Source: Synechococcus sp. Nb3U1
Lineage (GTDB): Bacteria > Cyanobacteriota > Cyanobacteriia > Thermostichales > Thermostichaceae
Direction of reading: 5' to 3'
Assembly: GCF_021533835.1 (NCBI RefSeq)
Contig: NZ_JAKFYQ010000001.1
Coordinates: forward strand, 902,079-966,078
DNA length: 64,000 nt
Under the pieces are notes generated by a model, which saw only the letters and a list, made by a program, of their open reading frames with translations, was not told the DNA's origin and searched no databases. A program made the translations under genes and the position numbers. Shown in pieces: positions 26,880 through 36,824 of the stretch; the stretch's first letter is position 1, and every line of letters begins with the position of its first letter.

Positions 26880-28169
26880 TTAATCGGGCATGGTGGAAAT
26901 GACACTCAACTGCACTTCCTGGCCGTCTTGGAGGGGGGTAGAGCTGCGCACCACAAAGGGATCCCCCACCTCCAACCCCGATAAAACTTCCACCTGGCCA
27001 TCCCGCCGTTCCCCCAGTTGCACCGGACGGGCTACCACTCGTACTGACTCCCCTTGTCGTTCCACCCCAAACACCGCAGCAGAGCCCTGGTACTGCTGGA
27101 TAGCACTTTCAGGAACGATCACCCGTTGATTTTCCGGTAGGGCCAACTGCACTCGTGCCAACAGCCCACTGCCGATCCGCCCGTCGGGGTTGGGGATCAC
27201 CACTTCAATCGGGATTAACCGTGCCTGTGGATCCGCCGCTGGGGCAATGCGGGTAATTTGTCCAGAAAAGCTCTGACCAGGGAAAGCATCCAATTCTATC
27301 TGAACGGCTTGCCCCACCTGCACCTGCCCTAGCTCCAACTCGGAGAGGGGAAACTCCACCCTCACCTGACTAAAATCCGCCACCGTCAGTACATCCGCCC
27401 CCGAGTTTAAAAAGGTGCCGGGATCCGCCTGGCGGGAGAGCACCACTCCACTCAGGGGGGCCAGCAGTTGGGTGTAGGAAAGGCGTTCTTGGGCTTGGGC
27501 TACCAGGGATCCCTGGGCTTCCACCTGGCGTTGAGCGGCGATCACCGCTTGTTCTTGGGCGCGCACCTGTTCTTCGGCAGAACGCAGGGCTTGGGCAGCG
27601 GTACGGGCGGCGGTACGGGCTTGTTCCGCCTGTTGGGCAGGCACCGCTCCCTCTTGGGCCAACTGCCCCAGCCGCTCGGCATCCGCTTCCTGTTGGAAGA
27701 GATTGCCGCGGGCCTGCTCCACCTGCGTACGGGCCTGGCTCAGTTGCGCTTGCGCTTGGGCCACCTGGGACTCTTGCGCCGCCACTTGAGCTTGGGCCTG
27801 GAGCAGAGCCGATTGCAACAGAGTGGGATCCAATTGCCCCAAAACTTGCCCCTCTCGGACGGGATCCCCCACATCCACCCTTAGCTCCAGCAGTAATCCC
27901 TCAGTACGAGTGCGCAGCGTGGCTTGCCGCAACGGTTGGGTGGTGCCAGTGTAACGCAAATTAGCCTTCAGGGATCCCCTCTGGGCCGTCGCCACATCCA
28001 CCGATAGCAGACGAGCCTCTCCCCCCTGAGCTCCTACCCCCGGCTGAGCCCAAGTCCAATCCAGCTGCAGCAACACCCACAACAGACCAGTGACACAAGT
28101 CCGACCCATCCCGCCTGCTAAACTCCGCAGCCCGGAGCCCTTTGGGGTTTGAGAATACCGCATTGCCAC
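26880..28169 (-). CDS. RND efflux periplasmic adaptor (HlyD/MFP family)
   Basis: A 429-residue membrane-fusion protein that links the RND pump at 23641 to an outer-membrane channel. A signal peptide (hydrophobic TGLLWVLLQLDW) is followed by the lipoyl half-motif LRTRTEGLLLELRVDVGDPV and a long Ala/Gln-rich alpha-helical hairpin (about 110-225, rich in AQAQ repeats). The second lipoyl half follows (YTQLLAPLSGVVLSRQADPG), then beta-barrel domains. No lipobox Cys is obvious. ATG choices are 28169 or 28163. Operon with the pump. Confidence 0.92.
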   Translation of the reverse strand: MAMRYSQTPKGSGLRSLAGGMGRTCVTGLLWVLLQLDWTWAQPGVGAQGGEARLLSVDVATAQRGSLKANLRYTGTTQPLRQATLRTRTEGLLLELRVDVGDPVREGQVLGQLDPTLLQSALLQAQAQVAAQESQVAQAQAQLSQARTQVEQARGNLFQQEADAERLGQLAQEGAVPAQQAEQARTAARTAAQALRSAEEQVRAQEQAVIAAQRQVEAQGSLVAQAQERLSYTQLLAPLSGVVLSRQADPGTFLNSGADVLTVADFSQVRVEFPLSELELGQVQVGQAVQIELDAFPGQSFSGQITRIAPAADPQARLIPIEVVIPNPDGRIGSGLLARVQLALPENQRVIVPESAIQQYQGSAAVFGVERQGESVRVVARPVQLGERRDGQVEVLSGLEVGDPFVVRSSTPLQDGQEVQLSVISTMPD

Positions 28170-28550
28170 TCACAACCTACTCGCTTACCATCACTGCCCG
28201 TGTCAAAACCTCAGATCAACAAAAATAGAAGACCCACTGGGTTTGACTGCTCCCCTCCGCAAATGGTTCAAACTCTGATGGTTGACTTTGCAAACCTTTC
28301 AGAGGCTTGATTTAAGCAATCCTTCACATTTCTACACGACAAATGGGATCCCTGCCAACCGGAAGCGCAGAGAATAGCGGCTTGGGGCCATGTCTACTGC
28401 GGGAAAGCGTTAGAAACCTCACCCCAGACCCTCCAGACAATGACCAGACAATTAAGACAATCTCACGTCTGCCGGGATCCCTGCAGGAAGAGGGTAGAAC
28501 TGGGTTAAGGTCGCAAAAGCGGCGCGTAGCGCAATCCCGAGGAGCCGGAA
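28170..28550. other. Divergent promoter region, no gene seen
   Basis: A 381-bp gap between the divergent efflux adaptor and transaldolase genes. It presumably holds both promoters, but no clear -35/-10 pair stands out. A triple AGACAAT-like repetition lies near 28434-28465. Confidence 0.55.
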
Positions 28551-29729
28551 ATGAGTAAGAGCTTGCTGGAGCAGTTGCGGCAGATGACTGTCGTGGTCGC
28601 CGATACGGGTGATATCAATGCCATTGAGAGTTTTAAGCCTCAAGATGCCACCACCAATCCTTCCCTGATCACGGCTGCAGCCCAGATGCCTCAGTATCAG
28701 GGCATTGTGGATGAAACTCTGCTCAAAGCCCGCCAAGAAGTGGGATCCCAGGCGGATCCGCAAACGGTGGTCTCCCGCGCCATCGATCAACTGGCGATTG
28801 CCTTTGGGTTACGCATTTTGTCGATCATCCCCGGACGGGTCTCTACCGAAGTCGATGCCCGCCTCTCCTACGACACCGAAGCCACTGTGGCCAAAGCCCG
28901 CTATCTCATCGAGCAGTACAAAGCGGCTGGAGCGGACCCCAGTCGGGTGCTGATCAAGATCGCCTCCACCTGGGAAGGGATTCAAGCTGCCGAGATCCTG
29001 GAACAAGAAGGGATCCACTGCAACCTCACCCTGTTGTTTGGCCTACACCAAGCCATTGCCTGTGCGGAAGCAGGCGTCAAGCTGATTTCCCCCTTTGTGG
29101 GCCGAATTTTGGACTGGTATAAGAAAAACACAGGCCGTGAGAGTTACCCCCCTGCCGAAGATCCGGGCGTGCTCTCAGTAACCGAGATCTACAACTACTT
29201 CCGTAAATTTGGTTTCCAAACGGAGGTAATGGGGGCGAGTTTCCGCAACATTGGCGAAATTATAGAGTTGGCCGGGTGTGATCTGCTCACCATTTCCCCT
29301 GGCTTGCTGACAGAGCTGCAAAATACAGAAGGAGAGTTGACCCGCAAGCTAGATCCGGAAAAAGCCCAAAGTTTGGATATCCCCCGTCTGGTGATCGACA
29401 AAGCCACCTTCGATCAAATGCACAGTGAAAATCGCATGGCTACCGAAAAGCTGGAAGAAGGGATCCAGGGCTTCTCCAAGGCGTTGGTTGCTTTGGAGAA
29501 CCTGCTCACCGAACGGCTGCACAAGCTAGAGGGCAACAAAGAAATCGTCACCCATGCCGCCCAGGATGTGTTCCGGGTCTATGACCTGGATGGGGATGGC
29601 TTCATCACCCGCGAGGAATGGATGGGAGCCGATCGCGTCTTCGATGCCCTTGATGCCAACCAAGATGGCAAGATCACCCCTGAGGAGATGTTGGTGGGGC
29701 TAGGGGCAGCCGTCTACTTGAAAAAGTAG
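28551..29729 (+). CDS. tal: Transaldolase with C-terminal EF-hand pair
   Basis: The pentose phosphate/Calvin-linked enzyme that moves a dihydroxyacetone unit between sedoheptulose-7-P and glyceraldehyde-3-P. Residues 1-325 are a full TalB-type barrel with the Schiff-base Lys in [11 protein letters not shown] and the opening [14 protein letters not shown]. Residues about 340-390 add two EF-hand loops, [13 protein letters not shown] and [13 protein letters not shown], with all usual Ca ligands. EF-hand transaldolases are known from other cyanobacteria. The calcium response itself is unproven. ATG at 28551 follows GAGGAGCCGGAA. Confidence 0.95.
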   Translation: MSKSLLEQLRQMTVVVADTGDINAIESFKPQDATTNPSLITAAAQMPQYQGIVDETLLKARQEVGSQADPQTVVSRAIDQLAIAFGLRILSIIPGRVSTEVDARLSYDTEATVAKARYLIEQYKAAGADPSRVLIKIASTWEGIQAAEILEQEGIHCNLTLLFGLHQAIACAEAGVKLISPFVGRILDWYKKNTGRESYPPAEDPGVLSVTEIYNYFRKFGFQTEVMGASFRNIGEIIELAGCDLLTISPGLLTELQNTEGELTRKLDPEKAQSLDIPRLVIDKATFDQMHSENRMATEKLEEGIQGFSKALVALENLLTERLHKLEGNKEIVTHAAQDVFRVYDLDGDGFITREEWMGADRVFDALDANQDGKITPEEMLVGLGAAVYLKK

Positions 29730-29852
29730 GAAAACGTAGGTTCAAATCGGCAAGCTACTCCCCTGAGTCCATCCCAAACACCTCGGATCCCTGCTCCAGG
29801 CGTAGAATAGGAATCCTTGTCCATTGCGTCTCGATTCGTGGAGGGGATCCCT

Positions 29853-32486
29853 ATGCTGGCCGACTATCGCACCCATGCTGCTGCCCGTGAGAGCCAAGGG
29901 ATTCCGGCGTTACCCCTCGATGCGGCCCAGACCAGCCAGTTGTGCGATCTGCTCAAGGCCCCGCCCACCGGGGAAGAAGCCTTTTTGATGCACCTGCTGA
30001 CGGAGCGGATCCCGCCGGGGGTGGATGAGGCAGCCTACGTGAAGGCGGGCTTTTTGGCGTCGGTAGCCAAGGGGGAGACCAACTCTCCTCTGATCACCCC
30101 TCTACAGGCGGTAGAGATTTTGGGCACGATGTTGGGGGGCTACAACGTTCAGGTGCTGGTGAATCTATTGCAGGATCCCCGGGGTGACATGGCCACTGCT
30201 GCTGCTCGGGCCCTCAGCCATACGCTGCTGATTTTCGATGCCTTTCATGATGTGCTGGAACTCAGCCAATCTGGCAATGTCTACGCCCAACAGGTGATCG
30301 AGTCCTGGGTGAATGGCGAATGGTTTACCGGCAAAGAGCCCTTAGCCGAGTCCCTGACCGTGACGGTATTTAAGGTGCCCGGGGAGATCAACACCGATGA
30401 TCTGTCGCCCGCTGCCCATGCCACCACCCGACCCGATATTCCCCTACATGCTTTGGTGATGCTAGAATCTCGCGCTCCGGGATCCCTAGCCACGATTGCC
30501 GAGCTGAAGCAGAAGGGCTATCCTGTCGCCTTTGTGGGGGATGTGGTGGGGACGGGATCCTCCCGCAAATCCGCCATCAACTCGGTGCTCTGGCATATCG
30601 GCTACGACATTCCCCATGTACCGAATAAGCGGGCTGGGGGGGTAATCCTGGGAGGCACGATCGCGCCGATTTTCTTCAACACTGCCGAAGATGCCGGGGC
30701 GCTGCCGATTCAGTGCGATGTCTCCGGGTTAGAAACCGGCATGGTGATCACCATCCATCCCTACCAGGGTGTGATCACCTCTGAGTCGGGTCAGACCCTC
30801 TCCACTTTCAGCCTCAAGCCAGAAACCCTCACTGATGAAGTGCGGGCCGGGGGACGGATCCCGCTGCTGATTGGCCGCGCCCTCACCGACAAAACCCGCC
30901 AAGCTCTGGGACTGGCTCCCTCGCCCCTCTTCATTCGCCCCACGCCTCCCATGGAAACGGGCAAAGGCTATACCCTGGCCCAAAAAATGGTGGGCAAAGC
31001 CTGTGGCCTGCCGGGGGTACGTCCGGGCATGAGCTGCGAACCCTTGATGTCCACCGTAGGATCCCAGGACACCACCGGGCCGATGACCCGCGATGAGCTC
31101 AAAGAGCTGGCCTGTCTGGGCTTTAACGCCGATTTGGTCCTGCAGAGCTTCTGCCATACGGCAGCCTATCCTAAGCCTGTGGACATCAAAACCCACAAAG
31201 AGTTGCCGGACTTTTTCGCCTCACGGGGGGGGGTGGCCCTGCGCCCCGGGGATGGCATTATCCATTCCTGGCTGAATCGGATGCTGCTGCCTGATACGGT
31301 CGGCACTGGAGGCGATTCCCACACTCGGTTTCCGCTGGGGATCTCGTTCCCGGCTGGCTCAGGGTTGGTGGCCTTTGCGGCTGCACTGGGGGTAATGCCT
31401 TTGGATATGCCAGAATCGGTTTTGGTGCGTTTTACAGGGGAGTTGCAACCCGGGATCACCCTGCGGGATATCGTCCACGCCATCCCCTATGTGGCTATTC
31501 AAAAGGGCCTATTAACGGTTGAGAAAAAAGGCAAAAAGAACGTCTTTGCTGGACGGATTATGGAGATCGAGGGTTTGCCCGATCTAAAAGTGGAACAAGC
31601 CTTTGAGTTTACTGATGCCTCTGCGGAGCGCAACTGTGCCGGTTGCACGATCAAGCTCAGTATTGAAACAGTTTCAGAATACCTGCGCTCTAACGTTGTA
31701 TTGTTGAAAAACATGATTGCTCGGGGCTATCAGGATGCCAGAACCCTATTGCGGCGCATCGCCAAAATGGAGGAATGGCTGGCCAATCCCAGTTTGATGG
31801 CAGCCGATCAAGATGCGGAATATGCCGAGGTGATCGAGATTGACTTGAGCACCATCACCGAGCCGATTGTCTGTGCCCCCAATGACCCCGATAAGGTGAT
31901 GACCTTGAGCGAGGTTTATGCTCAAAATGCAGCGGGCAACCCCGATACTCCCATCAACATTGATGAGGTTTTTATCGGCTCCTGCATGACTAATATCGGC
32001 CACTATCGCGCTGCTGCTAAAGTTTTGGAAGGCCAAGGGCGGGCTAAAGTGCATCAGTTCTGGATCTGTCCTCCCACTCGCATGGATGAATCGCAATTGC
32101 GTTCAGAAGGGGTGTATGGCACCTTTGCCGCTGTGGGTGCCCGCACGGAAATGCCCGGCTGTAGCCTCTGTATGGGCAACCAAGCCCGCGTAGAAGATGG
32201 GGCTACGGTGATGTCCACCTCCACTCGCAATTTCAACAATCGCATGGGCAAAGATGCCCGGGTTTACCTCGGATCTGCGGAACTTTCGGCAGCTTGTGCT
32301 CTGCTAGGACGGATCCCAACGCCTGAAGAGTATCAAGATATTGTCTCCAACAAACTGCAACCTTTCGCCGGAGAACTGTATCGTTACCTCAACTTCAATG
32401 AGATTCCCAACTTTGAGGACGAAGGACGAGTCATTCCCCTCGATCAAATGCCCAAAATCGAGGATTTGCTAGGGATCCGGTCTTAA
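29853..32486 (+). CDS. acnB: Aconitate hydratase B
   Basis: Interconverts citrate and isocitrate in the TCA cycle and is the usual aconitase of cyanobacteria. It is 877 residues long, close to the family norm. An AcnB-type N-terminal HEAT-like domain ([20 protein letters not shown]) leads the chain. The [4Fe-4S] cysteines are visible as [10 protein letters not shown] and [11 protein letters not shown]. The domain-4 motif [15 protein letters not shown] sits early, confirming the B-type domain order. The start at 29853 has a GTGGAGGGG ribosome-binding site; an upstream in-frame start at 29817 is unlikely. Confidence 0.97.
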   Translation: MLADYRTHAAARESQGIPALPLDAAQTSQLCDLLKAPPTGEEAFLMHLLTERIPPGVDEAAYVKAGFLASVAKGETNSPLITPLQAVEILGTMLGGYNVQVLVNLLQDPRGDMATAAARALSHTLLIFDAFHDVLELSQSGNVYAQQVIESWVNGEWFTGKEPLAESLTVTVFKVPGEINTDDLSPAAHATTRPDIPLHALVMLESRAPGSLATIAELKQKGYPVAFVGDVVGTGSSRKSAINSVLWHIGYDIPHVPNKRAGGVILGGTIAPIFFNTAEDAGALPIQCDVSGLETGMVITIHPYQGVITSESGQTLSTFSLKPETLTDEVRAGGRIPLLIGRALTDKTRQALGLAPSPLFIRPTPPMETGKGYTLAQKMVGKACGLPGVRPGMSCEPLMSTVGSQDTTGPMTRDELKELACLGFNADLVLQSFCHTAAYPKPVDIKTHKELPDFFASRGGVALRPGDGIIHSWLNRMLLPDTVGTGGDSHTRFPLGISFPAGSGLVAFAAALGVMPLDMPESVLVRFTGELQPGITLRDIVHAIPYVAIQKGLLTVEKKGKKNVFAGRIMEIEGLPDLKVEQAFEFTDASAERNCAGCTIKLSIETVSEYLRSNVVLLKNMIARGYQDARTLLRRIAKMEEWLANPSLMAADQDAEYAEVIEIDLSTITEPIVCAPNDPDKVMTLSEVYAQNAAGNPDTPINIDEVFIGSCMTNIGHYRAAAKVLEGQGRAKVHQFWICPPTRMDESQLRSEGVYGTFAAVGARTEMPGCSLCMGNQARVEDGATVMSTSTRNFNNRMGKDARVYLGSAELSAACALLGRIPTPEEYQDIVSNKLQPFAGELYRYLNFNEIPNFEDEGRVIPLDQMPKIEDLLGIRS

Positions 32487-32544
32487 GAAAAGGCTGGATC
32501 CGGATTGATTGGGCTGTAGGCACACCTCACAAGAGGGATCCGTG

Positions 32545-32850
32545 ATGCAACCGCGAACCTTATCATCACCCGATTCACCAATGGGCAAAATCATCACCAG
32601 CCTCACTGTCATCAATCGGGTTGACCAGGCCAACACCGAAGATGGGTTGCTCCCTTCGGATAAGATTCGTTCAGTAACCCTCAACAATGTGCTAGTTGAT
32701 AGTGCTAGTTGATACGGGGGCCACAACCCTTCACTTACCGACAGAGGTGATTCAGTAATTGGGACTCAAGCTCCTCAGAGAAGCGCCGGTGGCGACGGCG
32801 ACAAGAACTGGTACCGCCCGTGTTTTTCAAGATACCAAAATCAACTTTTC
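32545..32850 (+). pseudogene. Broken retropepsin-like aspartyl protease gene
   Basis: The first part reads MGKIITSLTVINRVDQ and then VTLNNVLVD, where the catalytic Asp-Thr-Gly should follow. A perfect 13-bp tandem duplication (32689-32714) shifts the frame and ends the ORF. In the shifted frame the sequence continues DTGATTLHLPTEVIQ, a TAA stop (32756-32758), then LGLKLLREAPVATATRTGTA and RVFQDTKI. This is the single-domain retropepsin (clan AA) fold common in cyanobacteria. Beyond about 32850 the match fades and the EAL-gene end begins, so the C-terminus seems lost. At least three lesions make it a pseudogene. Confidence 0.85.
32689..32714. repeat. Perfect 13-bp tandem duplication, gene-breaking
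   Basis: GTGCTAGTTGATA twice head to tail. Removing one copy restores the reading VLVDTGATTL with the catalytic Asp of the protease. Confidence 0.97.
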
Positions 32851-33653
32851 CCTTGCCCAAGGAGTAGTTCCAAATTTTCAGCAGACTTCATCAACAAAGG
32901 GCGTGGATAATCAATAGCAAATCCCTGTGCATAATCAATACCTATTTCTTGTATCTTTTTCAGGATTTCTGGTGATTCTATGAATTCTGCCACAGTCTGT
33001 AATTGCATTACATGTGCTACCTGACAAAAGGCTTCCACAATCGCCAGATGGGCTGGGTTAGTCAGTAGATCTTGAACAAAATGACCATCAATCTTGATAA
33101 AGTCAACTGGCAGCTCTTTGAGATAAGTAAAAGATGACATGCCAGCCCCAAAATCATCTAAAGCGAATCGACAGCCTAGCGACTTAAATCTGCGTATAAA
33201 TTGTGTAGCTCTTTCCAGGTGATTAATAGCAATAGTCTCGGTAATTTCAAGACAAATGAGCCTATTTGGGATCTGATATCGTTCCAATTCAGCCTGAAGG
33301 AAATCGGCAAATTCCAAGTCACTAATGCTGGCTCCAGAAAGGTTGACCGCATATGTGGCGGTACAGTTATCTAGAGGACACTCCTGCCAAACTTGGGAAC
33401 ATATTCTGGAATAGTTGGAGAACAGTGTATGGATAACCCATCTATCGAGCATGGGCATGACGCCATAACGTTCCGCCGCTGGGATAAATACACCTGGGCT
33501 CACTAAGCCTCCCTTTTCATCTGTAAGACGCAAGAGAACTTCGTAGTGTTTGCCTTCTGCTTGAACAGCAGTTTGAATTGGCAAGATTGTTTGTGCGAAA
33601 AGACAGAATCGATCTTCGCTCAGAGCTTTAGTTAATACTGAAATCCACTCCAT
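32841..33653 (-). CDS. EAL-domain fragment (cyclic-di-GMP phosphodiesterase)
   Basis: A 270-residue EAL domain, the third fragment of the broken sensor gene. It has EVLLRL in place of EALLR, LEITETIAINHLE, DDFGAGMSSFTYLKELPVDF, and IKIDG. The final motif is VAEFIES rather than VAEGVE. The metal and catalytic residues I can trace (Glu of EVL, DDF, Lys of IKIDG, Glu of AEF) are kept. Its ATG at 33653 overlaps the GGDEF fragment by 22 bp, so coupled translation of an active phosphodiesterase is possible, though a frameshift is the simpler reading. Confidence 0.75.
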   Translation of the reverse strand: MEWISVLTKALSEDRFCLFAQTILPIQTAVQAEGKHYEVLLRLTDEKGGLVSPGVFIPAAERYGVMPMLDRWVIHTLFSNYSRICSQVWQECPLDNCTATYAVNLSGASISDLEFADFLQAELERYQIPNRLICLEITETIAINHLERATQFIRRFKSLGCRFALDDFGAGMSSFTYLKELPVDFIKIDGHFVQDLLTNPAHLAIVEAFCQVAHVMQLQTVAEFIESPEILKKIQEIGIDYAQGFAIDYPRPLLMKSAENLELLLGQGKS

Positions 33654-34177
33654 TTCCCGTTGTTGACGGTTGAGTGTTCATCCCCAAGTTGATGAATTTG
33701 CACTCGATTTCGCCCCTGACATTTAGCAGCATAACAGGCAGCATCTGCAGCACTCATGATCTGAGCTAGGGTTTCTCTATTACTATGGAAGCTCGTTACA
33801 CCAATGCTGACTCCTGGAAAGAAAACTTTATCTTGCCAGAGGAACCGATATTCTCGAATGGATTGATTGAGATTTACAGCAATTTTTTCCGCTTGTTCTA
33901 AAGTGGTGTTGGGCAAAAGCACACCGAACTCATCTCCACCTAGCCGAGCCAATATATCTGCTGAACGAAGTTGGGCTTGTAGAGTCTTGGCAACCTGTCG
34001 TAGCAACTCATCCCCGGCATTATGACCACAGGTATCGTTAACAACCTTCAGTTGATCTAGATCAAGATAGCAAAGAGAGTGTAATTTACCATCATTCAAA
34101 AGTTGCCCTAGTCTATTCTCAAACTCCCAACGATTGAACAAACCAGTCAAGGGATCCCGACTCGCTTGCCAGGCCAA
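33632..34177 (-). CDS. GGDEF-domain fragment (diguanylate cyclase)
   Basis: A 181-residue fragment with a full GGDEF domain: RDPLTGLFNRWEFENRL, CYLDLDQLKVVNDTCGHNAG, the active loop ARLGGDEFGVLLPN, and SIGVTSF. No inhibitory RXXD site is obvious before the loop. The apparent start is a TTG at 34177, inside the linker, which is not a natural start. It belongs to the sensor upstream and the EAL domain downstream. It ends in a short out-of-frame tail NNGKWSGFQY, consistent with a frameshift. Confidence 0.75.
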   Translation of the reverse strand: MAWQASRDPLTGLFNRWEFENRLGQLLNDGKLHSLCYLDLDQLKVVNDTCGHNAGDELLRQVAKTLQAQLRSADILARLGGDEFGVLLPNTTLEQAEKIAVNLNQSIREYRFLWQDKVFFPGVSIGVTSFHSNRETLAQIMSAADAACYAAKCQGRNRVQIHQLGDEHSTVNNGKWSGFQY

Positions 34178-34299
34178 CTTGGCTTGATCAGCTTTCTGAC
34201 GCTCCCAGAATGTAATAATTCTTTGGGATAGGGCGATAATTAAAGTCCCAAATAAGAGGGTGACACCACCAATAGATATAAATAGAAATCTTTGACTTT

Positions 34300-35184
34300 T
34301 TAAGCCTTGTTGATAAATTGTTGATAAATTGAACGATCTTGTATGGTTTGCAATAACAAGCCTGGATTACCGGAAAGATCCGACAGGATACTGTAGCCAT
34401 GAATGGTATTTTCATTTTTAAGCCAAACAACAGTGGATTGTCCAGCAAGAAGCATATCAAGAACATCATTCCTTTGAAAGATGAGTTGACTGGAGAGGGG
34501 ATGGAAAATAACTGTTTGACGAGTTTTGTTAGAGATATCATCAGTAATGTGTTGACTCAGGACTCTTCCAGTTAGAAGTTCTCCTTGAATAGGATCTGAT
34601 TCGTTGCTTCGTACAATTGGACTTAAGCTAATTATAACTATATCTTTATTTACCTTGATAAATCCCGAGACAGGGGCTTTGGGATCCGAAGACTTGTCGA
34701 ATAGATTATTGCTCCTTAGATAATCGAAAATCTCTTCTAGAAATGGATGTCTCTCGCCAGTGACTGGATCGTAGAAATCTCCATAGACTAATTGATTATT
34801 GGAATTAAAAAAAGCGATTAAGTCAAACCCGGAAGTCAAGAATACATCATAATATAAGTTATTTTCGACATAGTCTGGCCTGGGATTCTGAATAAATTCA
34901 TAGCTGTCATCCCATACAGACCATTGATAATTCACAGCATTGAGCTGCTTAAGATAACCTTCGTAGGCTTCTTGAGCTCTTCCTACATTTCGACTCACTT
35001 CCTCTTCTTCGAGCTGAAGGTAACCTCTGTGTAGTGTGACCGACGCTAAGCCATACATTAAGCCAAGGAGTCCCACAGCCCCACTCAGTAGAGCAACAGT
35101 AACTTTCTGGTGTAGGGACATAAAAAACCTACACCGACTGACTAAAGACGGCATCATTGATCGAAAATCATAGGTTTGTATCAA
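34300..35184 (-). CDS. CHASE4 sensor fragment, membrane-bound
   Basis: A 294-residue fragment. A transmembrane helix (about 28-50, VALLSGAVGLLGLMYGLA) is followed by a periplasmic CHASE4 domain with YQWSVWDDSYEFIQNP. The frame ends in FINKA right after the 11-bp tandem duplication, just before the second membrane helix would begin. Without output domains it cannot signal by itself. The ligand of CHASE4 domains is generally unknown. Confidence 0.75.
   Translation of the reverse strand: MIQTYDFRSMMPSLVSRCRFFMSLHQKVTVALLSGAVGLLGLMYGLASVTLHRGYLQLEEEEVSRNVGRAQEAYEGYLKQLNAVNYQWSVWDDSYEFIQNPRPDYVENNLYYDVFLTSGFDLIAFFNSNNQLVYGDFYDPVTGERHPFLEEIFDYLRSNNLFDKSSDPKAPVSGFIKVNKDIVIISLSPIVRSNESDPIQGELLTGRVLSQHITDDISNKTRQTVIFHPLSSQLIFQRNDVLDMLLAGQSTVVWLKNENTIHGYSILSDLSGNPGLLLQTIQDRSIYQQFINKA
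34309..34330. repeat. Perfect 11-bp tandem duplication, gene-breaking
   Basis: GTTGATAAATT twice head to tail (plus strand). On the coding minus strand removing one copy restores RSIYQQGLKSQRF and joins the sensor to the GGDEF part. Confidence 0.97.
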
Positions 35185-35303
35185 ATTTATCGCAAGACAG
35201 TGAAAAACTAGGGAAATCTCTCTTGTTAAACGGGATGTAAAAAGGATGTGTGTTCCTCTTGCTTCAGGGAATAGGTTTTAGAATCTTGCTCAGATTCTCC
35301 TTC

Positions 35304-36824
35304 TTAACAGCCTCGATACAGGGATCCCAGCTTAGGCAGATTAAACACGGTGGCATCTTCGGGGTTCACCTTGAGCAGATGATGAGCTAGCAGCAGCCCT
35401 GCTATCGTCCAGGTTTGATAAAGTCGTGCCTGTTGTCCCATCCACATCCCTGTAGGGCCATCGAAGTATTCTGCCCATTTCTGTTCTGGCAAGCGTTTCA
35501 GCAACTTCTGATAAGACTCCTGCAACAGATCCTGCATCGGCAGGTATAGCCAGCCATTGCGCAAACCGGAATCGGGGCCGGATCTCTGTGCACCCGAGCC
35601 TGGCGCACCCTGCTGATGACGCAGCACCGCCAGAATCAAAAACCAGAGCAGGCAGGGCCAATGTCCAGCATTGTGGTAGCACCAAGCGCGGTTTTTCGGG
35701 TCGTAGCCGGTTTTGTTGCGCCAGTCAACATCATCTAGAGGTGGATGACAAATGCGTAAGGGCATTTCCGCAATCAGCTCACCCCGGTTGTGCAAAATCA
35801 GGCTGAATAAAGCCCGTTGTTGGGCTTGAGAGAGTACATCGAAAATGGCCCCCAAACAGTTTCCCAACGAAAAAAAGCGAAAATCCAGGCGGCCCGTACG
35901 CACATTACCGATCAAATATCCCCCACGGGATCCCAGCCAGTGCTGCAACCAGTGGGGAATGGTTTCGGTTTGGATGTTGTACTCGTTACTGATGGCATCA
36001 CCGTACTGTTCGGTCGGTCGTCGCCGCAACACCTGCACTGTATGGGTATTGACCCAATAATATTTCAGTAAATAGCGCCGCAGGCGTCTGGCCCAGTTTA
36101 CCACCTGCTTAGTTTGCCAGACTTGCTTTTGGGCAAAGGGATCCCCTCCACAGCGCTCTTTGGTGTTCAAATCCAACTGGATTAGGGCTGCCGTGCTCAA
36201 CAGAGCCCCGTAGAGCAACACCTGAATCTCCAGCGGACAGCCCCACACATCCATCGGACGATCGATCATAAAGGCTCCATCCGGCACATGCAGTGTCGGT
36301 GCCTCTCGGAACCCTGGATGCAAAATTAAATCCAAAAAGCGTTGCAAGCCATTTTGCACCTGGGGCTGCCGGGCCCAATCCTCATCTTGGCTGCGTTGCA
36401 CGTACACATAGGCCAATATCGGCCACCAAAGCGTGGCATCCACCGAAATTACCCGTCCAATCGCCCGCTGGCCATAGTCCCCTAGTAAGCGATCTCCATC
36501 TACCGTAAAACTGCTGGGGAAGGTGCCTGCCGTTTGGGGATGTGTGCTCTGCAAACTGAGACAAGTATCCAAAAATCGGCGCATGATGTCTGCTCGTCCA
36601 TCCAGCAGGAAAAACACCATCACCGGTACGTTGTCCCGGATGAACACCTCGTGATAGTTGAGGTCGGGGCTGGATCCCACCACCTTGAGCTGGCCTTCCA
36701 CGTAGGCATGGGTTTTCTGAGGGATCGCCGCCAAGGTGCCGATCGGCTTGTCTTGGTAATAAACCATGGCACGGTTGTAGAGCAGATCGCGGGCAACGCG
36801 GATGATCTCGGCTTCGGGGAGCAT
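35304..36824 (-). CDS. Alkaline/neutral invertase (GH100)
   Basis: Hydrolyses sucrose to glucose and fructose in the cytosol. It is 506 residues long and complete, with no signal peptide. Visible hallmarks are LNYHEVFIRDNVPVMVFFLL, RVISVDATLWWPIL (catalytic Asp in VDA), FMIDRPMDVWGCPLEIQVLL, GELIAEMPLRICHPPL (catalytic Glu region) and KNRAWCYHNAGHWPCLLW. The (alpha/alpha)6 barrel of GH100 is expected. It is upstream of nothing on its strand except the broken c-di-GMP gene 120 bp further on. It would supply hexoses from sucrose used as solute or reserve. Confidence 0.95.
   Translation of the reverse strand: MLPEAEIIRVARDLLYNRAMVYYQDKPIGTLAAIPQKTHAYVEGQLKVVGSSPDLNYHEVFIRDNVPVMVFFLLDGRADIMRRFLDTCLSLQSTHPQTAGTFPSSFTVDGDRLLGDYGQRAIGRVISVDATLWWPILAYVYVQRSQDEDWARQPQVQNGLQRFLDLILHPGFREAPTLHVPDGAFMIDRPMDVWGCPLEIQVLLYGALLSTAALIQLDLNTKERCGGDPFAQKQVWQTKQVVNWARRLRRYLLKYYWVNTHTVQVLRRRPTEQYGDAISNEYNIQTETIPHWLQHWLGSRGGYLIGNVRTGRLDFRFFSLGNCLGAIFDVLSQAQQRALFSLILHNRGELIAEMPLRICHPPLDDVDWRNKTGYDPKNRAWCYHNAGHWPCLLWFLILAVLRHQQGAPGSGAQRSGPDSGLRNGWLYLPMQDLLQESYQKLLKRLPEQKWAEYFDGPTGMWMGQQARLYQTWTIAGLLLAHHLLKVNPEDATVFNLPKLGSLYRGC

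Larger units (their letters stand above)
32841..35184 (-). pseudogene. Broken CHASE4-GGDEF-EAL cyclic-di-GMP gene (full extent)
   Basis: Three consecutive ORFs on the minus strand fit together as one protein: transmembrane CHASE4 sensor, GGDEF, EAL. The first break is an 11-bp tandem duplication (34309-34330). Removing one copy joins the sensor to SIYQQGLKSQRFLFISIGG, a second transmembrane helix, and then the GGDEF domain. The second break, near 33650-33680, needs one extra base to join GGDEF to QQREMEWISVL of the EAL domain. Base composition is lower in GC than in flanking genes, which hints at foreign origin. The EAL piece might still be made from its own ATG. Confidence 0.8.

Noticed and set aside
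34188-34541. Minus-strand ORF of 117 residues overlapping the sensor fragment
   Set aside because: It is an alternative frame across the 11-bp duplication and has no domain; the CHASE4 and GGDEF frames explain the region.
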